Below, in pieces: positions 18,424 to 27,914 of a stretch of 46,706 nucleotides of DNA. The translations under genes and the position numbers were made by a program. The stretch's first letter is position 1; each line of letters opens with the position of its first letter. Below the pieces are notes generated by a model. The model was not told the DNA's origin. It ran no database searches and saw nothing but the letters and a program-made list of their open reading frames with translations. This DNA is from Prochlorococcus sp. AG-418-G18 (GTDB lineage Bacteria; Cyanobacteriota; Cyanobacteriia; PCC-6307; Cyanobiaceae): contig QCLX01000009.1 in NCBI GenBank assembly GCA_003214215.1, positions 1 through 46,706 of the forward strand, written 5' to 3'.

Positions 18424-19035
18424 TTAATTGTTTGTGAAAGTAGTTGCCCACCTATCTCGAGTTTCTTTATTAAAAGGTGGTAACCATAAATATATCAGTT
18501 GCTGTTCTAATTTACGTCTTAATTTTACTTCTTTAGGTACATCTAAGAAGAAACGAATATCTTGGTGACTTGAGAGTTTGTTATGAGCTAGGGCTTCTTT
18601 ATAGTTCATGAGGTAATTTTTACAGTCATGTTCTCCCTTCCATCTTTTATTTGCTGAATTTGTTTCTCCTATATAAAGGATTATTTTAGAACTCTCCATC
18701 GAGTCAATTACAAAATACATCGCTGGCCCATTGTGTATATATTGATTGGTTCTCCAAAAGTTCAATGATAATGGCTTGAGGGAAAACGGATCAATTTTTC
18801 TTTCATCGGAAGTTGTATTTATAGGAAGACTTGTTTGGCGCAAATTTTTATTGTGAGTATCTTTTGAAATTTTGAATTGGTGATTATAAATTCTGTCCCT
18901 CCATTCAGTAAGGATTTCGCCTTTGATTTTTAGATTATTTGAGTGTTGAAAATTTATTGATGTATTTACATTTGAACCAAATAATTCAAATTGCCTATTT
19001 TGGTTTGAAATATTATTTAAGTTAAATTTTTCCAA
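18424..19035 (-). CDS. GIY-YIG nuclease-domain protein of unknown role
   Basis: The C-terminal half of this 203-residue protein has the pattern of a GIY-YIG domain. A-M-Y-F-V (106-109) stands in for the GIY strand, L-Y-I-G-E-T (121-123 for YIG) follows, then R131 in N-K-R-W, E177 in K-L-E-Q-Q-L and N189 in P-F-N-K. These cover the Tyr, Arg, Glu and Asn expected of an active site. The first 95 residues are polar, Asn-rich and unlike any domain I know. It is not a UvrC because the other UvrC domains are absent. The likely start is TTG 19035, since no ATG precedes the domain. It may be cotranscribed with pepA. The biological target is unknown. Confidence 0.7.
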   Translation of the reverse strand: MEKFNLNNISNQNRQFELFGSNVNTSINFQHSNNLKIKGEILTEWRDRIYNHQFKISKDTHNKNLRQTSLPINTTSDERKIDPFSLKPLSLNFWRTNQYIHNGPAMYFVIDSMESSKIILYIGETNSANKRWKGEHDCKNYLMNYKEALAHNKLSSHQDIRFFLDVPKEVKLRRKLEQQLIYLWLPPFNKETRDRWATTFTNN

Positions 19036-19185
19036 TATTTATAAAACATGTTTACTAAATTTAATTCTGAAAAAAAATATATCAAAGAATTATCTATAAA
19101 CTAAAATTTATTAATCTTCTAATCAATTTAAAAGATTCTTGTTATCTTGTAATTGAGCCTTAATCTGCGAAGTAAAAAAATAGAA

Positions 19186-19509
19186 ATGGGATTCTTTGAG
19201 TCAGACATCGTTCAAGAAGAAGCTAAAAAGCTTTTTACAGATTACCAAGAACTTATGAAACTTGGCTCTGATTATGGAAAATTTGACAGAGAAGGGAAAA
19301 AAATGTTTATAAAAAAAATGGAATCTCTTATGGATCGTTATAAGGTTTTTATGAAGAGATTTGAATTGTCTGAAGATTTTCAAGCAAAAATGACAGTAGA
19401 ACAATTAAAGACACAGCTAAGTCAATTTGGGATTACTCCTGATCAAATGTTCGATCAAATGAATAAAACCTTAATAAGAATGAAGGATGAACTTGATAAA
19501 ACTTCTTAA
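19186..19509 (+). CDS. DUF1825 family protein (cyanobacterial)
   Basis: From ATG 19186 the protein has 107 residues, starting M-G-F-F-E-S-D-I-V, the usual N-terminus of this cyanobacteria-specific family. A TTG at 19153 would add 11 residues of non-conserved sequence and is disfavoured. The composition is helical and highly charged, with D-Y-G-K-F-D-R-E-G-K-K and R-Y-K-V-F-M-K-R-F-E-L-S as its strongest segments. The function is unknown; no catalytic motif is visible. It is 19 bp upstream of tyrS on the same strand. Confidence 0.85.
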   Translation: MGFFESDIVQEEAKKLFTDYQELMKLGSDYGKFDREGKKMFIKKMESLMDRYKVFMKRFELSEDFQAKMTVEQLKTQLSQFGITPDQMFDQMNKTLIRMKDELDKTS

Positions 19510-19528
19510 AGTTAACGGTTAAAGCTTC

Positions 19529-20767
19529 ATGACAGATAATTTAAAATTGCCATCATGGCTATCAAGAGGAATAGAAGAATATTTTCCACTTAAGGGAACA
19601 GATCAAACCTTTTCGGAGATAATTGATCATGCGAAAAAAAATAATAAAAAATTAAGGGTTAAACTCGGCATCGATCCAACTGGAACCGATATTCATCTTG
19701 GGCACAGCATATTGTTTAAAAAACTTAGGGCATTCCAAGATAATGGACATATTGCAGTTTTAATTATTGGGGATTTTACTGCTCAAATTGGAGATCCAAC
19801 CGGAAAAAATAAAACAAGAGTTCAGTTATCGGAAAAACAAGTTAAGGATAATGCAAAAACATACTTAACCCAATTAGGGATGGGAAAGCCAGCCAATGAA
19901 TCTATTTTAGATTTTGATGCAAAAGATAGAATAGAAATTAGATACAACAGTGAATGGTTAAAAGGATTAAATCTTAATTCCATAATTGACTTAATGGGGA
20001 GTGCAACAGTTAGTCAAATGCTCGCTAAGGAAGAATTTAATAAAAGGTACACTGCGCAAGTTCCAATTTCTTTGCATGAATTCTTATATCCACTATTACA
20101 AGGTTACGATTCGGTAGTTGTTCAATCAGATATTGAGCTTGGAGGCACAGATCAGAAATTTAACATTGCAATAGGAAGAGACCTTCAAAGGCATTTTAAA
20201 CAAGACCCTCAATTTGGTGTTCTGCTGCCAATTTTGACAGGTTTAGATGGAGTTAAGAAGATGAGTAAATCTGAATTTAACACCGTCGGTTTAACTGAAG
20301 AACCTCTTTCAATGTATTCAAAATTAGAAAAAGTACCCGATAATATAATACCCACCTATTTTGAATTACTTACTGAATTAGATTTAAGTTTTCTGGAAAA
20401 CTTAAATCCTCGTGAATTACAGAGAAGAATGGCTTTAGAAGTTACTACTTTATTCCATGGGGCCGAAGAAGCATTAAAGGCGCAATCAAACTGCGAAAAA
20501 TTATTCCTTGGACACAAAGAAAAAGTTGGAGAAATTCCAGAGATTTCTTTAAAAGAAGTAGTTTTTCCAGTAAAGTTTTTCTACTTATTAAGTGCTCTAA
20601 AACTTTTCAAATCTAGCAGCGAATCCAAAAGATCTATTAAAGGTGGGGGTGTAAAAATTGATAGTCAAAAAGTAATAAATCCTGATTTAGTTTTTAATTC
20701 AAAAAATGATTTGGAAGGAAAAATTTTGCAAATTGGAAAAAAAATAGTTAAGAGGTTTGAAAACTGA
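19529..20767 (+). CDS. tyrS: Tyrosyl-tRNA synthetase
   Basis: TyrS charges tRNA-Tyr. The 412-residue class I synthetase has the HIGH-like H-L-G-H (56-59) and K-M-S-K-S (244-248) signatures and a C-terminal S4-like RNA-binding segment with G-G-G-V-K-I-D near residue 370. The I-D-P-T-G-x-D-I-H-L-G-H motif resembles the TyrRS form with a short insertion (TyrZ-like). It starts at ATG 19529 and is followed by pyrF after about 6 bp. Confidence 0.96.
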   Translation: MTDNLKLPSWLSRGIEEYFPLKGTDQTFSEIIDHAKKNNKKLRVKLGIDPTGTDIHLGHSILFKKLRAFQDNGHIAVLIIGDFTAQIGDPTGKNKTRVQLSEKQVKDNAKTYLTQLGMGKPANESILDFDAKDRIEIRYNSEWLKGLNLNSIIDLMGSATVSQMLAKEEFNKRYTAQVPISLHEFLYPLLQGYDSVVVQSDIELGGTDQKFNIAIGRDLQRHFKQDPQFGVLLPILTGLDGVKKMSKSEFNTVGLTEEPLSMYSKLEKVPDNIIPTYFELLTELDLSFLENLNPRELQRRMALEVTTLFHGAEEALKAQSNCEKLFLGHKEKVGEIPEISLKEVVFPVKFFYLLSALKLFKSSSESKRSIKGGGVKIDSQKVINPDLVFNSKNDLEGKILQIGKKIVKRFEN

Positions 20768-20773
20768 AAATTG

Positions 20774-21502
20774 ATGAATAACAGATTTAATTCAGAAGAT
20801 AAAATAATATTGGCAATTGATGGATTAGATGTAAGTCAAGCAAAATTACTTTTGGAAAAATGTCCTAATATTAAGTGGGTTAAAGTTGGTTTAGAACTTT
20901 TTGTTAGGGAAGGTCCAAGAGTTATTGAAATATTAAAAGGTTTAAATAAAAAAATTTTTTTAGACTTAAAATTTCATGATATTCCAAATACCATGCGTGC
21001 AGCATGTTCCCAAGTTTCAAAATTAGGGGTTGATATAATTTCTATTCATGCTTCAGCAGGTTTAAAAGCTCTTAAGGATTCGAAAAAAGCATCTTTAGAA
21101 GGAGCCGCCTCAGTGAGTGTAAAACCTCCATTGGTTGTAGGAATAACTGTTTTAACAAGCTTTTCTCTTAAAGATTTTCAAACTGATCTTGATAGAAATA
21201 ATTCAATTGAAGAAAATGTATTGAGACTTGCAAAGTTGTCTTTTGATGCTGGATTAGATGGATGTGTTTGTTCCCCTTGGGAGGTAAAAATGTTGAGATC
21301 TATTTATGAGGATAATTTTGAACTTATTACACCAGGTATCAGATTAAATATTGATAATAAAGATGATCAAAATAGAATTATGACTCCCTATGAAGCTATA
21401 GATAATGGCGCTTCTAAGTTGGTCATTGGCAGATCAATTTCAAAAGCTATAGATCCTAATAAAGCTCTAATAAAAATATTTAAATCTATTGATTCTGATT
21501 AA
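20774..21502 (+). CDS. pyrF: Orotidine 5'-phosphate decarboxylase
   Basis: PyrF makes UMP from OMP. The 242-residue protein carries the signature [12 protein letters not shown] with the catalytic Lys/Asp array, and the C-terminal [11 protein letters not shown] phosphate-binding motif. ATG 20774 is chosen over the adjacent TTG at 20771. It is tightly linked to tyrS upstream. Its 3' end overlaps convergent plsY by 17 bp, so the last residues of both proteins share DNA. Confidence 0.96.
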   Translation: MNNRFNSEDKIILAIDGLDVSQAKLLLEKCPNIKWVKVGLELFVREGPRVIEILKGLNKKIFLDLKFHDIPNTMRAACSQVSKLGVDIISIHASAGLKALKDSKKASLEGAASVSVKPPLVVGITVLTSFSLKDFQTDLDRNNSIEENVLRLAKLSFDAGLDGCVCSPWEVKMLRSIYEDNFELITPGIRLNIDNKDDQNRIMTPYEAIDNGASKLVIGRSISKAIDPNKALIKIFKSIDSD

Positions 21503-22079
21503 TTTTGGATTCTTCTCCCTTCAGCAATCTTGTTATGTTTGTTCTATGTTTCCAGATTACTAATAATGCAACAATTAAACTTATAAAAAAGTATGAGTGC
21601 ATAAATTTACCTAGGTAAAAAAACATAAAAATAGGAAGTAAGATTGCAGCTGAAATACTTGATAAAGAGACAAATTTAGTTTTTGTTAGGACTATTAAAA
21701 AAATGCCAAGAGATGCGAGTCCAACTTTCCAAGAAAGAGCTAAAAACATACCTAATCCAGTTGCAACAGCTTTACCTCCTTTACCTCTAAGCCATACTGG
21801 CCAAATATGTCCTGAGATAGCGGATATCCCTGCTATAACTTCTATTAATCCTTGATCTGTGTAATATTGAGCAATTTTTACTGCAATAAGGCCTTTCCCA
21901 ACGTCAATGATAAATACAAAAAGTGCTGGCCATTTCCCAACATTTCTTAAGACATTTGTGGCACCTGTAGATCCAGAACCTATAGTTCTTAGATCTATAT
22001 TTTTGAGAAATTTTCCAATTAAAAAACCTGTAGGAAGTGATCCTAAAAGATAACTTGCAAAAATTATTAAGATATTCAT
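21486..22079 (-). CDS. plsY: Acyl-phosphate glycerol-3-phosphate acyltransferase PlsY
   Basis: PlsY transfers an acyl group from acyl-phosphate to glycerol-3-phosphate, the first step of membrane phospholipid synthesis. The 197-residue protein is a multi-pass membrane protein with the three family motifs. The first is the loop near [10 protein letters not shown], the second is [12 protein letters not shown] (about 35-46), and the third is [13 protein letters not shown] (about 98-110). It is 5 bp downstream of the DUF3086 gene on the same strand. Confidence 0.95.
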   Translation of the reverse strand: MNILIIFASYLLGSLPTGFLIGKFLKNIDLRTIGSGSTGATNVLRNVGKWPALFVFIIDVGKGLIAVKIAQYYTDQGLIEVIAGISAISGHIWPVWLRGKGGKAVATGLGMFLALSWKVGLASLGIFLIVLTKTKFVSLSSISAAILLPIFMFFYLGKFMHSYFFISLIVALLVIWKHRTNITRLLKGEESKINQNQ

Positions 22080-22084
22080 AAAGC

Positions 22085-23095
22085 TTAGTTTAGTTCAAGA
22101 TCATTGTAAATTTCATTATCTGAACCAGCAAATGCAACCCATAATGGGAACTGAAGTATTGGGATTTCAACAGAGGTTTCTGCTGCATCAATGATAATAA
22201 ATGGCAATTCTTCATTCGCTTCTAATCTATCAGCTCTCTCGATAACACCTTCAGGCCTTTCAAAAAGAACAATCCCACTATTAGGTCCAAAGTCATCCCT
22301 TGTTAGACCAAGTGAATCTTGAAGAATTCTTCTCCATTCACCTAATCGTTCAGGCTGCGAAGCTAAAATAAGAGTCTGAAATTGATCTCCATATAATTCC
22401 CCAAGAATAGATATTAAGCCAGCTGATAACAAGGCATTTTTTTGTCGAGATCCTCTACTTTCAAGAGAACCTCTTCCGCCCATGTTAAAGAACCAATCAT
22501 CCATAATTTCTATATCTGAGGAATCAAGACTCCGTCTTAATTTCCAAGGTTCTGCATAAAAGTCGGGTTGTTCTTTGAAACTTGAAAAGCAACTTTTTAT
22601 AATCTCTTCATCTGGCTTAAATGTCTCGGAAAGAGCAGGAACATTAACTACATTATTTGTGCTATTGACTTGCTTTTTCTCATCAAGGGGAGAAGGCTTT
22701 ACGATTATTGGTTGAGAAACTAATTCAAGTTTCTCTACGTTTTGTGAAAGATTCTGCAAAGCTCCAGTTAAGTACTCTTGAAAGCCTTTAACTCTTTTAG
22801 CAACATTATCTGACTGTCCTTTAAAATTAGACTCAATATCTTTTTCTATTTCATTTTTTTTTGTTTCTAACTCTTTTATTTCTTTAACTAAAGAATCTTT
22901 TTTTGAAAAGAGATCTCTAAAAATTTCATTAGAAATTTCATCAAAAGATTTAGTTGATTTATCGTTTTTCGGTGTATTTTTTTTATTTTGAGTTGTATTT
23001 TTTTTACTAATTTGTTTTGTTTTATCATCTGAAATTGACTTATCTATTTTTAATTCCTTTTCAGGATTATTGTCGGAAATTTCTGTATTGGTCAT
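22085..23095 (-). CDS. DUF3086 family protein with Lys/Asn-rich N-terminus and coiled coil
   Basis: This 336-residue protein has two parts. The first 60 residues are low complexity (Lys, Asn, Ser, Thr, Asp) and probably disordered; residues about 60-125 are charged and heptad-like, a likely coiled coil. The C-terminal 190 residues match what I know of the cyanobacterial DUF3086 domain, with [25 protein letters not shown] and [10 protein letters not shown]. No enzymatic motif is evident. It lies between plsY and the DUF3119/MlaE-like genes. The function is unknown. Confidence 0.75.
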   Translation of the reverse strand: MTNTEISDNNPEKELKIDKSISDDKTKQISKKNTTQNKKNTPKNDKSTKSFDEISNEIFRDLFSKKDSLVKEIKELETKKNEIEKDIESNFKGQSDNVAKRVKGFQEYLTGALQNLSQNVEKLELVSQPIIVKPSPLDEKKQVNSTNNVVNVPALSETFKPDEEIIKSCFSSFKEQPDFYAEPWKLRRSLDSSDIEIMDDWFFNMGGRGSLESRGSRQKNALLSAGLISILGELYGDQFQTLILASQPERLGEWRRILQDSLGLTRDDFGPNSGIVLFERPEGVIERADRLEANEELPFIIIDAAETSVEIPILQFPLWVAFAGSDNEIYNDLELN

Positions 23096-23130
23096 TTAAA
23101 TAATTTTGATGATTAGGCAAAGTCTGAATT

Positions 23131-23535
23131 TTAAGAATTTTTAATTTCTAGGGAGTCAACTTTTTTTATGAGTTCATCTTTTAATTGCTTTGGATTAAAT
23201 AAAATTGGTAATAAATGAGGACTGGACTTTTCTCTAAAATAAAAAATACCTGGGATTATAGGGAAAAAGAATTTCCATGATATCCAGTTCTTGAATGGAA
23301 AAGTTCTAATCTCTTTTCCTAATTGTAAAACGATAAAATCATCATTTGTTATTTTTATTCTTAAGGTGAATGACTGAAGTAATAAAAAAAAGCTAAAAGA
23401 AGCAAAAACTATTGTTGGCAAAGAACCAATATTCAAAAACAAAAGCATAAAACTTAAAACTATTAGAATGATTGGCAACTGAAATGAAGGAGATATTATT
23501 ACTGGCTCCTCTTTTTTTGATTTAGTATTAAACAT
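23131..23535 (-). CDS. DUF3119 family small membrane protein
   Basis: From ATG 23535 the protein has 134 residues; a TTG at 23547 would add four and overlap the upstream gene by 8 bp. Two adjacent hydrophobic segments (about 20-55) suggest a membrane hairpin. A cytoplasmic PH-like domain follows, with I-K-I-T-N-D-D-F-I-V-L-Q and the aromatic segment W-I-S-W-K-F-F-F-P. This matches the cyanobacterial DUF3119 family. It directly follows the MlaE-like permease gene, so the two are probably translated together. The function is unknown. Confidence 0.75.
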   Translation of the reverse strand: MFNTKSKKEEPVIISPSFQLPIILIVLSFMLLFLNIGSLPTIVFASFSFFLLLQSFTLRIKITNDDFIVLQLGKEIRTFPFKNWISWKFFFPIIPGIFYFREKSSPHLLPILFNPKQLKDELIKKVDSLEIKNS

Positions 23536-23539
23536 AGGA

Positions 23540-24295
23540 TCATCCAAATAAAATTTGTGTTAGTAATACATCCATTAAAGATACAGTAACGAGAGTCATT
23601 ACAACTGCACCTGTTGTACTTGTTCCAACTTCTTTTGGACCTCCTTTGGTTGTAAGTCCATATCCACAGGCAATGATTGAAATAAGTAATCCGAACACTA
23701 CAGATTTTATTAACATTGAACTTAAGTCTGTACTGGTTAAACTCACATTACCTGATCTTACAGATGTCCAAAAAACTATTGGAGGAACTTTATAAAAAAT
23801 TGTGCTCCAAATTTGTCCACTCCATAAAGCTACAGATAAAAACAAAAGACACTGTATTGGAGACATAATTACCATCGATAGTAACCTTGGGACTACCAAA
23901 TATTGGACTGGTTCGGTCCTTAACATGGTTATTGCCTCAATTTGTTCTGTGACTTTCATAGTGCCCAGTTGAGCAGCATAGGCAGTGGCAACTTTTCCAG
24001 TCATTAAAGTAGCAGTTAGAAGAGGAGCCATTTCTCTCGCCATGCCTACTGCTAATAAGCCTCCAATTTCACTTGAAACCCCCATACTTGTAAGTTGTGA
24101 TGCAACTTGAATATTAAAAACTGTACCTGCGGCAATTCCTGTAATTAATACAATCAATAAACTGCCAGGACCTGACTCCATAAGTTGGTCAAAGAGATCA
24201 TTTTTGGAAATTTTACCTTTAAAGATAAAATTAATTGCTTGCCCGCCAATGATTAAGCTGCTTAGAAGTCTTTTGAAAAAATTAAAGTAATACAT
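23540..24295 (-). CDS. mlaE: MlaE/TGD1-type ABC transporter permease (lipid transport)
   Basis: The 251-residue multi-pass membrane protein has the MlaE family (formerly DUF140) core: G-I-A-A-G-T-V-F-N-I-Q-V, G-L-L-A-V-G-M-A-R-E-M-A-P-L-L-T and T-E-Q-I-E-A-I-T-M-L-R-T-E-P-V. In Gram-negative bacteria and in chloroplasts (TGD1) this permease works with an ATPase and an MCE protein in lipid traffic between envelope membranes. No MlaF or MlaD partner is in this window, so they must be elsewhere. Neighbours plsY, DUF3086 and DUF3119 on the same strand suggest a membrane-lipid neighbourhood. Confidence 0.9.
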   Translation of the reverse strand: MYYFNFFKRLLSSLIIGGQAINFIFKGKISKNDLFDQLMESGPGSLLIVLITGIAAGTVFNIQVASQLTSMGVSSEIGGLLAVGMAREMAPLLTATLMTGKVATAYAAQLGTMKVTEQIEAITMLRTEPVQYLVVPRLLSMVIMSPIQCLLFLSVALWSGQIWSTIFYKVPPIVFWTSVRSGNVSLTSTDLSSMLIKSVVFGLLISIIACGYGLTTKGGPKEVGTSTTGAVVMTLVTVSLMDVLLTQILFG

Positions 24296-24305
24296 AATTT
24301 TTATA

Positions 24306-25703
24306 TTAGTTTGTAATTAATTTTCGATCCCATTTTCTCATAATTAAAAGGCCAATTATTACCAATACTGAGGGTATAAAACCAATACATAATCTAATAG
24401 TTAATTGTGCTGAGTAGCATTGTTCAATAATATTTAGACCATCTTTATCAACAAAGCATGATTGATAACCTGATAAATACAATAAAAATCCTAATAATTG
24501 AACACTAAACGCAATACCAATCTTCTGAATAAGTACCATCCAAGCAGTATATAGTCCTGCCGGTTTCTCTGGGTCTTCGTCTATTGCATCAGGAAGTAGT
24601 GACCAAGGGATAAGAAAAGCGGTTGAAGCTCCAATGCCAATAAGACAGATTATGACAATTAAAAGAATGAACAGAATTATGTTGCCGGCATTTAGGAATA
24701 AACTATCTCCAAAGGCTGAAATTTTTGATAGTGAAGGTAAAAATAATGCTGCCGTACATGAAATAACCCACATAATCCCCCCATAGTTTAAAGCTGAAAT
24801 TCTATTCAATTTATTTGATATTCTGGTCCATATTTGTAAACCCACTAAAGCGCTAATTTGGAATGGAATAGGGATCCACTTCGCGATATAAGTTGGTACA
24901 TTCAGTACATCCTCTACATAGATTAACGCTACTGTTTGCATCAATTGTAAGGCGCACCAGAGAAGAATATAAAGCGTGATAACTTTTAGAAATTTTTTAT
25001 TTCTAAAGATTCTTTTGAATTGCAGTGTTATGGCTTCAACTTTTCCTGATGGCCTTCTTGCTTTTTTTGCGAATGGAGCCAGTCCCCAACAAGAAATTAA
25101 TGTTGCAGCAACTGCGATACATCCGCTTATTTTACCCATTAAAAAATATTCACTATTTGCTGATCCTTCGGAACCTAATACAACTCCAGCAATTATTAAA
25201 CCAGTCAGTCCTGCGATTATTGAGCCAGTAAATCTAGATGCGTTTAGTCTTGTTCTTATTGCTGTTTTTTCAGAAATTTCAGTAGAAAGGGCTGCAAAAG
25301 GAAGATTAATACTTGTATAAGCAGTCATTACGATTATAGAAATTATGGCATAGTAAATAGTCTTGGTTAGCACTGAACCAGTGGGTGTCCACCATATCGC
25401 AGCTAAAGAGAAACCAAGAGGAACAGATGCTGCTACCATCCAAGGGATTCTAGGTCCCCATCTTGATTTAGTACGATCACTTAACCATCCAATTAATGGA
25501 TCATTTACTGCGTCCCATATCTTTATTAACATTAATAATGAACCTGCAATTATTACTGGTAAACCAGCAGAAATAAAGAATTTGAACAGAAAAAAACCAA
25601 ATTGCGTCGCGACTAAACCTGTGCCTGCATCTCCTAGCCCATAAGAGAACATTAATCTTGTTGTTGATCTAGTAATATTTTTTTTCGAGTGTGAATTTTC
25701 CAA
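24306..25703 (-). CDS. GPH-family (MFS_2) sugar:cation symporter, glucose-transporter candidate
   Basis: The 465-residue protein has about 12 hydrophobic segments and GPH-family motifs: F-S-Y-G-L-G-D-A-G-T-G near the N-terminus, W-D-A-V-N-D-P-L-I-G-W-L-S-D-R-T (about 65-80) and R-W-G-P-R-I-P-W. The family transports glycosides, pentoses and hexuronides with H+ or Na+. Published work describes a Prochlorococcus glucose transporter (GlcH) that, as I recall, was originally annotated as a melibiose-type symporter. This gene is a candidate orthologue but I cannot verify identity. The start is TTG 25703, with ATG 25652 as an alternative. It lies 10 bp upstream of the MlaE-like gene and is divergent from tRNA-Gly. 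Confidence 0.85.
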   Translation of the reverse strand: MENSHSKKNITRSTTRLMFSYGLGDAGTGLVATQFGFFLFKFFISAGLPVIIAGSLLMLIKIWDAVNDPLIGWLSDRTKSRWGPRIPWMVAASVPLGFSLAAIWWTPTGSVLTKTIYYAIISIIVMTAYTSINLPFAALSTEISEKTAIRTRLNASRFTGSIIAGLTGLIIAGVVLGSEGSANSEYFLMGKISGCIAVAATLISCWGLAPFAKKARRPSGKVEAITLQFKRIFRNKKFLKVITLYILLWCALQLMQTVALIYVEDVLNVPTYIAKWIPIPFQISALVGLQIWTRISNKLNRISALNYGGIMWVISCTAALFLPSLSKISAFGDSLFLNAGNIILFILLIVIICLIGIGASTAFLIPWSLLPDAIDEDPEKPAGLYTAWMVLIQKIGIAFSVQLLGFLLYLSGYQSCFVDKDGLNIIEQCYSAQLTIRLCIGFIPSVLVIIGLLIMRKWDRKLITN

Positions 25704-25764
25704 TCTTTTTGATTTGTTGATTGTTTGATAATGTATTATTGCAATGGTAATTCTATTACTTAAT

Positions 25765-25835
25765 GCGGGCGTGGTTTAGTGGTAAAACCTCAGCCTTCCA
25801 AGCTGAAGATGCGGGTTCGATTCCCGCCGCCCGCT
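25765..25835 (+). tRNA. tRNA-Gly (anticodon UCC)
   Basis: The 71-nt cloverleaf has acceptor arms GCGGGCG (25765-25771) and CGCCCGC (25828-25834) with T73. The anticodon stem CAGC/GCTG encloses loop CTTCCAA, giving anticodon UCC, and the T arm contains GGTTCGATTCC. CCA is not encoded. The gene ends directly before the glgX stop codon on the other strand (no gap). Confidence 0.97.
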
Positions 25836-27914
25836 TTAGAATAAATTATTTTTTGCCCCAAATACTTGTTCTGAAATGATTAATAAAGAGCTTCTACTCT
25901 TTATTGAAACAAATTTTTCATTGATAGTTAAGGGTTCAAAAATCTCAGACATGCTAGTGTCAATAACTTTTAACCAATTATATTTACATTTCGGCAAGGG
26001 GAAATCGATACTTTTTGAATATGCATTTAAACCAATCCAGACCAGCGGATTAGTAATCCCTTTGTTAATGCTAAAAGAAACTGTGTGAGACCAACTACTC
26101 CAATCGGGATTATCTAACTTTGTTCCATGCCAATGATATGTTGGGATAATTTCATTAGTTTTATTGTTAGGGAAGAATGATGGATTAAAAATGTTTGTTA
26201 GTTTTTTTCTGATTTTTATAACGTATTTAAAATATTCTAATAATTCCAAATCTTGTTGACCATGTTCCCAATTCATCCAGCCCAATAAATTATTTTGGCA
26301 CCAAGAATTATTGTTACCGCCTTGTGATCTTCCTATCTCATCACCCATAAGTATCATTGGAACACCTTTAGAGATAAGTAAACTAAGAATAAGATTTTTT
26401 TGTTGTCTTTTTCTTAAATCATTAATTAATAAGTTTGTAGTTGGTCCCTCTGTACCATGATTCCAAGAATTGTTATGGTTATCACCGTCTCTGTTTTGCT
26501 CTCTGTTGGCAAAATTATGTTTTCTATTGAAAGTTACTAAATCTTTTAGAGTAAATCCATCATGTGAAGTAATAAAGTTTATTGATTTTGGGAAAATAGT
26601 ATCTTCTTTATAAATCGATGGAGAACCTTTGATTTTATCGCTCATATTCCAAGCTGTATCTTTATCCCCCTTCCAAAATCTTCGCAAATCATCTCTAAAA
26701 TGTCCATTCCAAGTGAAAGTATCCTTAGATGGGAAATCACCTAATTTATATAAACCACCACAATCCCATGGCTCACTTATTAATTTTATATCGATAAGTT
26801 CTGGTTCACATTCTATATCCTCAAAAAGTGGAGGATTTTCGAGTGGCGAAAGATTTTCTCCTCTTGATAGGGCGATTCCTAAATCAAATCTAAAACCATC
26901 TACGCCAAATTCACTCGACCAACATTTTAATGATTCAATTATTGTTTTTCTAACTAATCCTCTATTTGCTGCAATAGTATTACCGCAACCAGAGACGTCC
27001 TGATAATTTTTATCTTCTCCTATAAAGTAATAAAGATTTTCATCTATACCTTTCCATGATATGACAGGTCCTTGAGAATCTCCCTCAGACGTGTGATTGT
27101 ATACAACATCTAAGATGACTTCAATATCTGCTTTATGACATTCCTCTACTAATCTTCTAAATTCCTCTCTATTATTTTCTGCTGATTCATTCGAAAGGTA
27201 TTCAAAATGAGGGGTAAACCAATTGATTGGACTATAACCCCAAAAATTCTCTAAACCATTTGGTGCATCAGTAGGATCAAAACAAAAAATTGGAAGTAAT
27301 TCAATTGTTGTAATACCAAGTTCTTTGAGATACGGAATTTTTTTTAAAAATTTCTTGAAACAACTTTCATTTTTATCAATTGATTCAGTGAAGGATTTGA
27401 TATGGAGTTCATAAATAATTGTTTCTTCCCAAGAATGTTTCGGTCTTGGATAATCCTTGAAATTAAATAATTTTCTATCGCAAACAACGCTTTTAAGACA
27501 AGAATGAGTATTTTCTTGAGTTTTTAATGCATTTTCTCTTTTGTAACTTCCCCATCCAGTAATACCCCTTGAACATGGATCAAGTAATACTTTTTTTTCA
27601 TAGTTATTATTAATTTCATTATTTTTTTGTTTTATTCTAAAAGCATAAATACAACCTTCATTAAGATTTTTTATTTCCACATGCCAGTAGGGACCAGTAT
27701 TATGGTTCTTATCTAATTTCAATATAGTTTTTGGGGCAATAGAGTCTTCTTTCTCAAACAATAAGATTTCTACATATTCTGCATTTGTTGCTATTAGGGA
27801 AAAATTAACTCCTTGTGAAGTTAGAGAACTTCCTAAAGGAAATGGTTTACCTTTATTGATATGAGTCACGTTCTCTTTATCATTGATTATTAAATATTGG
27901 GATAATTTATTCAA
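25836..27914 (-). CDS. glgX: Glycogen debranching enzyme / isoamylase (GH13)
   Basis: GlgX-type isoamylase removes alpha-1,6 branches during glycogen breakdown, the night-time carbon source of cyanobacteria. The 692-residue protein has an N-terminal CBM48-like beta-sandwich (about 20-130) and then the GH13 barrel. The barrel shows D-V-V-Y-N-H (269-274), nucleophile D344 in G-F-R-F-D-L-G, acid/base E381 in I-S-E-P-W-D, and the H-D pair at 451-452 in T-S-H-D-G-F. The start appears to be TTG 27914, since no ATG precedes the conserved N-terminus. The stop is directly adjacent to tRNA-Gly. Confidence 0.92.
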   Translation of the reverse strand: MNKLSQYLIINDKENVTHINKGKPFPLGSSLTSQGVNFSLIATNAEYVEILLFEKEDSIAPKTILKLDKNHNTGPYWHVEIKNLNEGCIYAFRIKQKNNEINNNYEKKVLLDPCSRGITGWGSYKRENALKTQENTHSCLKSVVCDRKLFNFKDYPRPKHSWEETIIYELHIKSFTESIDKNESCFKKFLKKIPYLKELGITTIELLPIFCFDPTDAPNGLENFWGYSPINWFTPHFEYLSNESAENNREEFRRLVEECHKADIEVILDVVYNHTSEGDSQGPVISWKGIDENLYYFIGEDKNYQDVSGCGNTIAANRGLVRKTIIESLKCWSSEFGVDGFRFDLGIALSRGENLSPLENPPLFEDIECEPELIDIKLISEPWDCGGLYKLGDFPSKDTFTWNGHFRDDLRRFWKGDKDTAWNMSDKIKGSPSIYKEDTIFPKSINFITSHDGFTLKDLVTFNRKHNFANREQNRDGDNHNNSWNHGTEGPTTNLLINDLRKRQQKNLILSLLISKGVPMILMGDEIGRSQGGNNNSWCQNNLLGWMNWEHGQQDLELLEYFKYVIKIRKKLTNIFNPSFFPNNKTNEIIPTYHWHGTKLDNPDWSSWSHTVSFSINKGITNPLVWIGLNAYSKSIDFPLPKCKYNWLKVIDTSMSEIFEPLTINEKFVSIKSRSSLLIISEQVFGAKNNLF

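Noticed and set aside
19153-19185. Upstream TTG start for the DUF1825 protein
   Set aside because: The family begins with M-G-F-F, which corresponds to ATG 19186.
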